A DNA stretch of 64,000 nucleotides from Pseudochelatococcus lubricantis. Lineage in GTDB: Bacteria; Pseudomonadota; Alphaproteobacteria; Rhizobiales; Beijerinckiaceae. Position numbers and translations under genes: made by a program. The DNA is taken from contig NZ_JAASQI010000002.1 in assembly GCF_011762225.1 (NCBI RefSeq), positions 62,001-126,000 on the forward strand, given 5' to 3'. Positions 8,870 to 15,868 of the stretch are shown piece by piece (position 1 is the stretch's first letter; every line of letters starts with the position of its first letter). The notes beneath the pieces were generated by a model, which saw only the letters and a list, made by a program, of their open reading frames with translations, was not told the DNA's origin and searched no databases.

Positions 8870-9377
8870 CGTTCTCCTACCCCCACGACAAGTTCGGCCC
8901 TGCCCCGGATGCCGCTTCAACCGAAGTTCCGCTCCGGCTGAAGTCGTCACGCCGGGATACGGCGCGGTGTCCGGACGATCCTGCACGAACATGAAACGAA
9001 TACAACGGTTCAGATGTTCTGGGCGACGCTCATCCTGAGCAATTACCACGACAGTTTGGTGATCGTGCGATGGACAGGAGTTGTGGCAAAAATGTCGCTT
9101 GACAAGCGACAGAATTGACGCAAATAGTGAAGCGTGATGAAAGATATACGTATGACAGTATCATGACATCTGGTTGCGGTTATCCGTTGTTGTACGTAGC
9201 CGGTCGTTGCTGCGCGTGAGACAAGCATGAGGAAGGGTATCGTCAAGTACCTGGGTTAGCACATGGGTGCCGGCGCCCGTCTTCCGTATGCACGCCACGG
9301 ATACAGGGAATATCGCACAGGGCAGGAAACGGTTTGAGCGATTTTTTACACGCAATCAACCGGAGGTATTTATCTTG
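8870..9377. other. 508-bp intergenic region with divergent regulatory DNA
   Basis: No convincing coding frame. It separates the minus-strand CYTH-CHAD gene from a small plus-strand ORF. The middle part (about 9080-9200) is richer in A and T than its surroundings and holds a promoter-like element with a palindrome, described separately. Confidence 0.6.
9093..9128 (+). promoter_or_regulatory. Promoter-like element with a perfect palindrome over the -35 box
   Basis: TGTCGCTTGACAAGCGACA at 9093-9111 is a perfect inverted repeat with 8-base arms and a 3-base centre. Its centre contains a consensus -35 hexamer TTGACA (9099-9104); an AATAGT (9123-9128) lies 18 bases downstream as a possible -10. 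An operator on the -35 box is the classic arrangement for repression. The regulator is not known. Confidence 0.45.
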
Positions 9378-9605
9378 ATGGCTGAACATGACGCTCAAAA
9401 AGACAGTTATGTCGCGGAATGGTCTGCGTCCGCAACAATTCCGTCGGTCGCGATGCAGGCCATCTCCGACGCCGCGATCGATATCGCGGACGGGCGTGGG
9501 ACGAGCCGCTCGACGATCGGCTGGAACAGGCAGCGGGCGCTGGCCGAGCGGATACTGTCAAGAATCTACCTCACCGGCTGGAACGACGCACTGCGCTCGT
9601 CCTGA
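9378..9605 (+). CDS. Small orphan protein, 75 aa
   Basis: I do not recognise this protein. The reading frame is backed by a strong ribosome binding site (GGAGGT at 9362-9367) 10 bases before the ATG. The product is short and soluble, with no signal peptide, membrane span or cysteine motif. It contains AMQAISDAAIDIADGRGTS and ends in an amphipathic helix-like segment (RQRALAERILSRIYLTGW). It lies upstream of mucR on the same strand (175 bp) and downstream of the palindromic promoter element. It might be co-regulated with mucR. That it is translated is inferred from the ribosome binding site and frame only. Confidence 0.55.
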   Translation: MAEHDAQKDSYVAEWSASATIPSVAMQAISDAAIDIADGRGTSRSTIGWNRQRALAERILSRIYLTGWNDALRSS

Positions 9606-9780
9606 GCAACGGGCCGCGCGCTTTCAACCGGGAGAAACGCCGCCTTTCCGGTCAGCGGCACAGGTCGTCTTTGAAGGGCGGGCGCCAGCGGGGCCCGGCA
9701 TCCGTCCGCAAGTTCAGAAAATGGAAAGGTCGCTCCCGCCGTCGCGGGGCCGGCACAAATCTCGTGATGGAGTGTTTGAC

Positions 9781-10182
9781 ATGAATACGGTGGAAAGTGC
9801 CGACCCGACCATAGCGGAAATTACCCGCTCGGTCGTCAAGTCCTATGTTTCGTTCAACAAATTATCTGCCGACGATCTGATCGACGTGGTGCAGGCCGTG
9901 CATACCACGCTCGACAGGCTGAGCCAGGGCGCTCCCAAGCCCGAACCCCGCCCCGAGCCCGCGGTTCCCGTCGAGATATCCATCACCGACGACTACATCA
10001 TCTGTCTGGAAGACGGCAAGAAGTACAAGTCCCTGAAGCGCCATCTGGCAGCACATTACAAGATGACGCCCCAGCAATACCGCGACAAGTGGGGTCTGCC
10101 CGCCAATTATCCGATGGTTGCCCCCAACTACTCCGCTACGCGGGCCATGCTCGCCCGCCGCGCAAGCGGCGTGATGGACTGA
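9781..10182 (+). CDS. mucR: MucR/Ros family zinc-finger transcriptional regulator
   Basis: 133 residues. The C-terminal half matches the MucR/Ros family: DDYIICLEDGKKYKSLKRHL, then AHYKMTPQQYRDKWGLP and NYPMVAPNYSATRAMLA. The family binds AT-rich DNA through a single zinc-finger-like fold. Here the first ligand is Cys, the usual second Cys position is Asp (C-x2-D), and the two His are kept, a variant known in several rhizobial members. MucR proteins regulate exopolysaccharide, motility and host-interaction genes and silence AT-rich genes much as H-NS does. The start at 9781 is preceded by GGAG 8 bases away; longer open frame upstream is unrelated to the family. Probably autoregulated, as in relatives. 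Confidence 0.93.
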   Translation: MNTVESADPTIAEITRSVVKSYVSFNKLSADDLIDVVQAVHTTLDRLSQGAPKPEPRPEPAVPVEISITDDYIICLEDGKKYKSLKRHLAAHYKMTPQQYRDKWGLPANYPMVAPNYSATRAMLARRASGVMD

Positions 10183-10387
10183 GTGCAACCATGTCTGCAT
10201 AAAATATTATACGAACAGTCTGATTCCGTCAGAACGTCCGGCGCTGCAAGGCAAGACACGTGCCGTTAGCGGGAGGGCAATCCGCCTTCCCGAAAAGGCG
10301 CGCCGCAGCACTTGGCACGGTTCCGCGAACAGAGCGTCCGGAAGGCGGCCGTCAGGTGTCTTCAGCGACGAAAAAGCCCATTCCTGC
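10183..10387. other. Intergenic region between mucR and the rpmF terminator
   Basis: No gene or RNA recognised. An extra copy of the left arm of the rpmF terminator (about 16 bases starting with AAAAAGCCCATTCCTG) sits at 10371-10386, directly beside the functional arm at 10388. Confidence 0.6.
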
Positions 10388-10431
10388 AAAAAGCCCATTC
10401 CTGACTGTGCGAATCAGGAATGGGCTTTTTT
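10388..10431 (-). terminator. Rho-independent terminator of rpmF
   Basis: A 17-base arm at 10388-10404 (AAAAAGCCCATTCCTGA) pairs perfectly with 10414-10430 around a 9-base loop. Read on the minus strand the stem ends in a run of T after the GC-rich part, so it fits termination of the minus-strand rpmF message. Because both arms end in A/T runs it could also stop plus-strand transcription from mucR. Confidence 0.85.
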
Positions 10432-10510
10432 GATATCGGGCGCTTTATGCTTCCGCCGCGCGCCTGGGCGAGCGGCGGAAGCGCGTGGCGGCGCCATGTT
10501 CGGGACCGGA

Positions 10511-10696
10511 TCAGGCCTCGACGCGCGGCTTCAGGATCTGGCGACCGCGATAGATACCCGTTTTGAGATCCACGTGGTGCGGGCGGCGCAGCTCGCCCGA
10601 GTCCTTGTCCTCGACATAGGTAGGGTTAGCCAGCGCATCGGCGGAACGGCGGTGGCCGCGTTTTGCTGGCGAGGTTTTTCTTTTTGGAACGGCCAT
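10511..10696 (-). CDS. rpmF: 50S ribosomal protein L32
   Basis: 61 residues. The N-terminus [20 protein letters not shown] is the L32 signature, followed by the alphaproteobacterial form of the tail ([20 protein letters not shown]). There are no zinc-ribbon cysteines, as in other alphaproteobacterial L32 proteins. The ribosome binding site GGAG lies 8 bases upstream of the ATG, and a strong terminator follows. The gene is monocistronic here, with mtgA just upstream on the same strand but separated by about 300 bp and a terminator-like hairpin. Confidence 0.97.
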   Translation of the reverse strand: MAVPKRKTSPAKRGHRRSADALANPTYVEDKDSGELRRPHHVDLKTGIYRGRQILKPRVEA

Positions 10697-10896
10697 AACT
10701 CAACTCCGATCAATGGCGATGATCCGGCAATCCGGACACAACCCATCCATGTTCAGATTTCAATGGGATGCGGGCTTTTACAAGATTCCATCCCGTTTGG
10801 CCAGCGTTTTTTGACCGTCGCCGCCGCGATCCGTGACAGCCGGGCGGCGGCGGTGGCCGTGCGCCGTCCGTGCCTTATGGAGCGGGCGCTTCGGCT

Positions 10897-10944
10897 AAAG
10901 CGTTTTCAAGCAAAGTGGGTACCGGTTTGCATGAAGAAAGCGCG
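10897..10944. repeat. Dispersed alphaproteobacterial intergenic palindromic repeat
   Basis: The left arm AAAGCGTTTTCAAGCAAA and right arm TTTGCATGAAGAAAGCGC are imperfect reverse complements around a centre with GGTACCGG. The sequence closely resembles a short palindromic repeat that I recall as abundant between genes in Rhizobiales. It sits between mtgA and rpmF. Copy number in this genome cannot be seen from one window. Confidence 0.6.
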
Positions 10945-10958
10945 TAATATCAAAAATT

Positions 10959-10999
10959 TATAGCATTTCGGCGTTTCAATGAAATATCGAAATGCTATA
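10959..10999 (-). terminator. Hairpin at the 3' end of mtgA
   Basis: TATAGCATTTCG (10959-10970) pairs perfectly with CGAAATGCTATA (10988-10999). The right arm contains the mtgA stop codon (10995-10997), and A/T-rich sequence follows on the minus strand. It probably ends the mtgA transcript. Confidence 0.55.
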
Positions 11000-11732
11000 G
11001 GCAGCCCGCATCCTCATTGGGCATGCGCGCGATCACGGCATTGGCGGCGCGGGCGTGGAAGCGGGCTGGGCGCGCGGGGTCGCGCTGGCGCGGATTGGGC
11101 AGGGCGGTGGCCAGCAGTGCCGCTTCGCGCCGGGTGAGGTTTCTGGCGCTCTTGCCGAAGTAACGCCGCGCCGCTGCCTCGGCGCCAAAGATGCCCACGC
11201 CCCATTCCGCTATGTTGAGATAGTTCTCCATCATCCGCCGCTTCGACCAGATCGCGTCCGCGTAGAGCGCGAGCGGCACTTCCAGCCCCTTGCGCACGTA
11301 GGAGCGACCCGGCCACAGCACGAGGTTCTTGACGGTTTGCATGGGAATGGTGGAGGCGCCGCGCGCCGGCCCGTCGTCGCCTGCATCGCCGATCACCTGC
11401 CGCAGCGCGCCCCAGTCGACGCCCCCGTGCAGGCAGAAGCGCGAATCTTCCGAGGCGATGACGGCCTGCGGCAGTGCCGGCGCGATGTCGGCGAGCGCGA
11501 CCCATTCCCGCTCCGCCGGCTGCAGCGTGAGCCAGCGCCCCAGCATCAGCGTGGAGACGGGTGGGACGACGCCGTACAGGAGCAGCAGCAGAAGCGGCAC
11601 GGCGGCGGTCGCCAGACCGGCGAGGACGAGCCAGCGCAGAACGCGCCGCAGCCTGCCGCCGGTCGCCGCCGGGCGCGTTTTCCGGCGTGGCGTCACTGTT
11701 TCCTTCCTCGTCGCGGTCTCCCCCCTTGCCAT
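10995..11732 (-). CDS. mtgA: Monofunctional biosynthetic peptidoglycan transglycosylase
   Basis: 245 residues, GT51 family, polymerising lipid II into glycan strands on the periplasmic face. There is one N-terminal membrane anchor at about residues 32-55 (LRWLVLAGLATAAVPLLLLL). The catalytic motif ASEDSRFCLHGGVDWGAL carries the nucleophile-activating Glu at residue 95, and ASTIPMQTVKNL and KRRMMENYLNIAEWG are the further GT51 signatures. There is no transpeptidase domain and the length suits MtgA. The stop lies inside a hairpin. It is divergent from the farnesyl diphosphate synthase gene, which makes a precursor for undecaprenyl phosphate, though such a link by neighbourhood is only suggestive. 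Confidence 0.96.
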   Translation of the reverse strand: MARGETATRKETVTPRRKTRPAATGGRLRRVLRWLVLAGLATAAVPLLLLLLYGVVPPVSTLMLGRWLTLQPAEREWVALADIAPALPQAVIASEDSRFCLHGGVDWGALRQVIGDAGDDGPARGASTIPMQTVKNLVLWPGRSYVRKGLEVPLALYADAIWSKRRMMENYLNIAEWGVGIFGAEAAARRYFGKSARNLTRREAALLATALPNPRQRDPARPARFHARAANAVIARMPNEDAGCL

Positions 11733-12052
11733 ATCCCTTCCGAAGTCCCTCCTGATGACGGGTTTGCGGACCGTCGTATCGGAACAGGATGACGTTTCCC
11801 GGACCGGTCACGCTGTTCCATGCTTTTGTTCGTGCGTCGTCTTTTCCAGGAAGCGGCGCCAGAGACGCGGGAGCGTGCGGCAGACCGGATGTGGACAGGG
11901 ACGGCCGAAGCTGAGACAAGGAGACGAGGCGGCAAGGAATCGATCCCCGAAGGGAGCCGGACGCCGCCCGGACGGGCGACGGCACCGATGCCCCCACGGG
12001 ACCAATCATACGCACGCGGGTTGATGTTGTGAAGACAGTGGAAGGCGGGGCC
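11733..12052. other. 320-bp divergent promoter region between mtgA and ispA
   Basis: No gene recognised. Short open frames on both strands lack ribosome binding sites and family resemblance. It must hold promoters for both neighbours; no consensus pair stands out. Confidence 0.5.
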
Positions 12053-13012
12053 ATGGAACACGAAGCGACGCGAATCACGGGCACGGATCTCGATCCCGAG
12101 GCGGCCTTCCAGCGTCGGCTGGGCGCCGTTGTCCAGGCGGTCGAGGAGCGGATAGCGGCCCTGCTCGACGATGCGCCGCGCCGGGGCGAGATCGCACGCC
12201 CGGCCCGGCTCGTCGCTGCCATGCGCCACGCCATGCTGGGTGGCGGCAAGCGGCTGCGGCCCTTCCTCGTGATCGAGACGGCGGCGCTGTTCGGCGTTCC
12301 CTTCGCCCACGCGCTCAACGGTGCCTGCGCGCTGGAACTCGTGCACGGCTATTCGCTGGTGCACGACGACCTGCCTGCCATGGACGACGACGATCTTCGG
12401 CGCGGCCGCCCCACCGTCCACAAGGCCTTTGACGAGGCGACCGCCATTCTGGCCGGCGATGCACTTCTGACGCTGGCATTCGATGTCGCGGCCGACGAGA
12501 GCAGCCACACGGACCCGGCCGTCCGCGCCGCCTTCGTGCAGGGGCTGGCACGCGCGGCGGGCCTCGGCGGCATGGTCGGCGGGCAGATGATCGACCTCGC
12601 GGCGGAGGGTCGCTATGGCGATGTGCTGCTCGACGAGGCGCGCGTCAGGCGTCTGCAGGCTATGAAGACCGGCGCGCTGATCGCCTTCGCGGTCGATGCC
12701 GGGGCCCTGTTGGGGCGCGCGCCCCTCGGCGACAGGCAGGCGCTCGGTGCCTACGGGCGGGCGGTGGGGGCGGCGTTCCAGATCGCCGACGACATCCTCG
12801 ACCGCGAATCGAGCGCGGCCGCCATGGGCAAGCGCACGGACAAGGATGCCGGGAAGGGCAAGGCGACGCTCGTCGGCGTGCTGGGGCTGGAACGCGCCAG
12901 GCGCGAGCGTGACACACTGGTGGAGGCCGCGATCGCCGCGCTGGCATCGTTTGGCGCGAAGGCCGATATCCTGCGCTCCGCCGCCCGCTTCACCGCCTCG
13001 CGTCAATCGTGA
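12053..13012 (+). CDS. ispA: Farnesyl diphosphate synthase (polyprenyl synthetase family)
   Basis: 319 residues. It condenses isopentenyl diphosphate with allylic diphosphates to give farnesyl diphosphate for quinones, undecaprenyl phosphate and hopanoids. The first aspartate-rich motif DDLPAMD (105-111) has the two-residue insertion of bacterial FPP synthases, and the second is DDILD. GGGKRLRP and the chain-length region HGYSLVHDD (Tyr at -5 of the motif) fit a C15 product. I prefer the ATG at 12053, with GGAAG about 8 bases upstream; an in-frame GTG at 12029 would add 8 residues. Convergent with trmB. Confidence 0.93.
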   Translation: MEHEATRITGTDLDPEAAFQRRLGAVVQAVEERIAALLDDAPRRGEIARPARLVAAMRHAMLGGGKRLRPFLVIETAALFGVPFAHALNGACALELVHGYSLVHDDLPAMDDDDLRRGRPTVHKAFDEATAILAGDALLTLAFDVAADESSHTDPAVRAAFVQGLARAAGLGGMVGGQMIDLAAEGRYGDVLLDEARVRRLQAMKTGALIAFAVDAGALLGRAPLGDRQALGAYGRAVGAAFQIADDILDRESSAAAMGKRTDKDAGKGKATLVGVLGLERARRERDTLVEAAIAALASFGAKADILRSAARFTASRQS

Positions 13013-13036
13013 GGCGCCGCCGGGGCGCCCGGTCCG

Positions 13037-13762
13037 TTACCGCCGCACGGCGGTGATGTAGCTCGGCCTGCGGCCCTCGCGGAAAGCCTTCTGTTCGTAG
13101 CGTGTGCTGAGCCATCCCGGCCACGGCTCGCGCCAGTCGTCGGCGCGCTCCGCCTGCCAGATAAAATCAGGCGAGCGGTCCAGCCGCGCCAGCGTCCAGG
13201 CGGCATAATCGTCGATGTCGGTTGCGAATCGCAGCAGGCCGCCGGGGCGGATGATGCGCGCGAGCAGCGACAATGTCTCGTCGGAAATAATGCGCCGCTT
13301 GCGGTGCCGGCGCTTGGGCCACGGGTCGGGATACAGGATGAACGCCTGCCCGATACTGGCCGCGGGCAGGCGCGCCAGCACCGGGATCGCGTCCGCGTCG
13401 TGCAGGCGGACGTTGTCGATGCCCTCGTCCGCGACGCGCCCGAGCAGCTTCGCCATGCCGTTGATGAAGGGTTCGAAGCCGATGATGCCCTTGCCGCGAT
13501 CCGCCAGCGCCCGGGCGATCAGGTGTTCACCGCCGCCGAAGCCGATTTCGATCCAGACGTCATCCACCGGCCGCCCGAAAAGGCCATTCGGCGTGAGCGG
13601 CCCGGCCTCGGGCAGACGCAGGCGCGGCAGCAGGTCGCTGATGAGATCGGCCTGTCGGTCGCGCAGGCGTTTGCCCTTGCGGCGCCCGAAGAAGGCGCCG
13701 CGCAGGGAATCGGCTGCCGCATCGGCATCCGCCGGTGCGGACGGCGTGTCCGGAACCGTCAT
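13037..13762 (-). CDS. trmB: tRNA (guanine-N7)-methyltransferase
   Basis: 241 residues. It methylates G46 in the tRNA variable loop. The SAM site reads WIEIGFGGGEHLIARA, and the TrmB hallmark YPDPWPKRRHRKRRI is followed by GGLLRFATDIDDYA. The N-terminal 35 residues are an alpha-specific basic extension. The gene lies 9 bp after metK on the same strand, so it is probably translated from the metK message. Confidence 0.96.
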   Translation of the reverse strand: MTVPDTPSAPADADAAADSLRGAFFGRRKGKRLRDRQADLISDLLPRLRLPEAGPLTPNGLFGRPVDDVWIEIGFGGGEHLIARALADRGKGIIGFEPFINGMAKLLGRVADEGIDNVRLHDADAIPVLARLPAASIGQAFILYPDPWPKRRHRKRRIISDETLSLLARIIRPGGLLRFATDIDDYAAWTLARLDRSPDFIWQAERADDWREPWPGWLSTRYEQKAFREGRRPSYITAVRR

Positions 13763-13771
13763 CGCCTGCCG

Positions 13772-14944
13772 TCAGCCGAGGATCGAGCGCAGCGCGTCCA
13801 CGAGATCGGTGCGCTCCCACGAGAAGCCGCCATCCGCCTCGGGTGGGCGGCCGAAGTGGCCGTAGGACGAGGTGCGGGCATAGATCGGACGGTTGAGCGA
13901 CAGATGCTGGCGAATGCCGCGCGGCGACAGGTCGAGCACCTCAAGCAGCGCGCTTTCGAGCTTCGCCTCGTCCACCCGTGCCGTGCCGTGCAGGTCGACA
14001 TAGAGTGCGAGCGGCTGCGCCACGCCGATGGCATAGGCGATCTGGATAGTGGCGCGGTCCGCCAGATCGGCCGCGACGACGTTCTTCGCCAGATAACGCG
14101 CCGCGTAGGCGGCCGAACGGTCGACCTTGGTCGGGTCCTTGCCGGAGAAGGCGCCGCCACCGTGCGGGGCCGCGCCGCCGTAGGTGTCCACGATGATCTT
14201 GCGGCCGGTCAGGCCCGCGTCGCCGTCCGGCCCGCCGATGACGAACTTGCCCGTCGGGTTGACGTGCCAGACGGTCTTCGCATCGATCCAGCCTTCGGGC
14301 AGCGCCTCGCGCACGTAGGGCTCGACAATGGCGCGCACGTCGTTCGAGTTCAGCGTCGGGTCGAGATGCTGGGTCGACACGACGATCTGCGTCACGCCGA
14401 CCGGCTTGCCGTTTTCGTAGCGCACCGTCACCTGGCTCTTGGCGTCCGGGCCGAGCGTGCCCGATTCGCCGCTGCGGCGCGCTTCCGACAGGCGCTTCAG
14501 GATGCGGTGGGCATAATAGATGGGGGCTGGCATCAGCTCCGGCGTCTCGCGCACGGCGTAGCCGAACATGATCCCCTGGTCACCGGCGCCTTCGTCCTTG
14601 TTGCCGGCGGCGTCCACGCCCTGCGCGATATCGCCGGACTGCGCATGCAGCAGAACCTCGATATCCGCGTCGTGCCAGTGGAAGCCCTCCTGCTCGTAGC
14701 CGATGTCCTTGATGGCGAGGCGCGCGAGATGAGCGATGTAATCGGCGGTGATCGTCGCGGGGCCGCGCACCTCTCCCGCGATCACAACGCGGTTGGTGGT
14801 CGCCAGAGTCTCGCAGGCGACGCGCGCTTCCGGCTCGGCGGCGAGATAGGCATCGACGACGGTGTCGGAAATACGGTCGCACACCTTGTCGGGGTGACCC
14901 TCGGAAACCGATTCGCTGGTGAAGACGTAGTTCTGACGCGACAC
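13772..14944 (-). CDS. metK: S-adenosylmethionine synthetase
   Basis: 390 residues, full length. It makes SAM from methionine and ATP. Signatures: [13 protein letters not shown] near the N-terminus, [12 protein letters not shown] in the middle and the P-loop-like [19 protein letters not shown]. It is followed by trmB, a SAM user. The 5' region of about 190 bp up to the terminator of the XRE gene may contain regulation, but I did not recognise a known SAM riboswitch. An XRE regulator gene directly upstream is conserved synteny in Hyphomicrobiales. Confidence 0.97.
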   Translation of the reverse strand: MSRQNYVFTSESVSEGHPDKVCDRISDTVVDAYLAAEPEARVACETLATTNRVVIAGEVRGPATITADYIAHLARLAIKDIGYEQEGFHWHDADIEVLLHAQSGDIAQGVDAAGNKDEGAGDQGIMFGYAVRETPELMPAPIYYAHRILKRLSEARRSGESGTLGPDAKSQVTVRYENGKPVGVTQIVVSTQHLDPTLNSNDVRAIVEPYVREALPEGWIDAKTVWHVNPTGKFVIGGPDGDAGLTGRKIIVDTYGGAAPHGGGAFSGKDPTKVDRSAAYAARYLAKNVVAADLADRATIQIAYAIGVAQPLALYVDLHGTARVDEAKLESALLEVLDLSPRGIRQHLSLNRPIYARTSSYGHFGRPPEADGGFSWERTDLVDALRSILG

Positions 14945-15133
14945 GATCCAATATCCCTGCTGTCAGCGGTTGGTGGACATGGGGCTACCATATCGGGCTA
15001 CCGGAAGGCCGCGGAAACCGACACACGCGATCACCGGCCCAGGCTCCCTTAAAGACCCTGACTTTTGGCAGTATGTGACGGTTCGGTCAAGACGGGATAT
15101 CGAACTCGTTCTCTAAAAAGAACGACAGGACAC
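14945..15133 (-). promoter_or_regulatory. metK leader/promoter region
   Basis: 189 bases without a gene. On the minus strand it holds a TTGACC at about 15090 as a possible -35 box, and two tandem copies of GGTAGCCC separated by five bases close to the start codon. The pieces expected for SAM-II or SAM/SAH riboswitches were not found by eye. Confidence 0.35.
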
Positions 15134-15163
15134 AAAAAAACCACCAGCCTCCTCGGCTAGCGG
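15134..15163 (-). terminator. Rho-independent terminator overlapping the XRE gene stop codon
   Basis: On the minus strand CCGCTAGCC, a 5-base loop and GGCTGGTGG form a 9-bp stem (two G-U pairs) followed at once by seven T. The stem includes the XRE stop codon (15157-15159), so the gene ends within its own terminator. This separates XRE transcription from metK. Confidence 0.8.
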
Positions 15164-15567
15164 GGCAGGGTCGGCTGGCAGGCGATGGATTCCACGAGTT
15201 CGATGATTCGGCGGCGCACGTTCTGATCCGGTATGCGCAGGAAGGCGCGAATCAGTTGCAGCCCCTCCTCGGTCGAGATGACCTCCGGCATGTAGGGAGC
15301 TGTCGCCCGTTCGGTGAAGCCGGGAACCGTCGTCGCCAATTCCTGCAGGCCCTCGAAGAAGAATGCGGCCGGCACGCCTAGCACGGCGCCGATCTGCTGC
15401 AGGCGGCTTGCGCTGATGCGGTTCGTGCCTTTCTCGTATTTCTGGACCTGCTGGAAGGTTACCCCGAGCGCGTTGCCGAGCTTTTCCTGGCTGATACCCA
15501 GTTCCTGACGGCGTGCCTTGACCCGGCTTCCGACATGTTTGTCGATCTTGTTCGCGGTGGTTGTCAC
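15157..15567 (-). CDS. XRE-family helix-turn-helix regulator (metK-lnt neighbourhood)
   Basis: 136 residues. The N-terminal Cro/C1-type HTH is VGSRVKARRQELGISQEKL then GVTFQQVQKYEKGTNRISASRL. The C-terminal part (AAFFFEGLQEL, EGLQLIRAFLRIPDQNVRRRIIELVES) is typical of a regulator found between lnt and metK in many Hyphomicrobiales. I chose the GTG at 15567: a purine-rich site (GAGAGG) lies just upstream and the family starts here. A further 72 upstream codons are open but look non-coding. The target genes are not evident; the fixed position suggests links to the methionine/SAM or envelope genes on either side. Confidence 0.9.
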   Translation of the reverse strand: MTTTANKIDKHVGSRVKARRQELGISQEKLGNALGVTFQQVQKYEKGTNRISASRLQQIGAVLGVPAAFFFEGLQELATTVPGFTERATAPYMPEVISTEEGLQLIRAFLRIPDQNVRRRIIELVESIACQPTLPR

Positions 15568-15868
15568 GTGTGCCTCTCGAGGGGGACGCGAAGCGGTACG
15601 GCTCGGCATCACCCGGGCCGCGTCCGATGTTGTCTGCCTGTGCCGGGCCTCCCCGGAGAACGCATTTCTGGAAGCGGCGTCGCCACGCGCGAATGCAGAC
15701 GCCTGCTCGTCTCCCGATGCCGGATGAGATCTGCTATGTCGTATGTGTCGCAATGTACAGCCGTCCTGTTCGACAATTAACACAACACCTCGGCATGCGT
15801 CCCGGCCTGTTATGAAAAATGCACATTGTGTTGATAATCTTCCGGAACCCGAAGCGTCGGCGAAGCGG
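15568..15868. other. 301-bp region between lnt and the XRE gene
   Basis: No gene seen. It is A/T-richer than its surroundings at 15780-15850, which suits the promoter of the minus-strand XRE gene. No terminator for lnt was recognised. Confidence 0.5.

Noticed and set aside
10207-10398. 63-codon minus-strand frame between mucR and rpmF
   Set aside because: It runs through the rpmF terminator region and has no good ribosome binding site.
11820-12032. Short open frame before ispA
   Set aside because: No ribosome binding site and no recognisable composition; lies in a divergent promoter region.
14945-15133. SAM-II or SAM/SAH riboswitch in front of metK
   Set aside because: The conserved core bases of these classes were not found by eye. 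Kept only as an unclassified leader.
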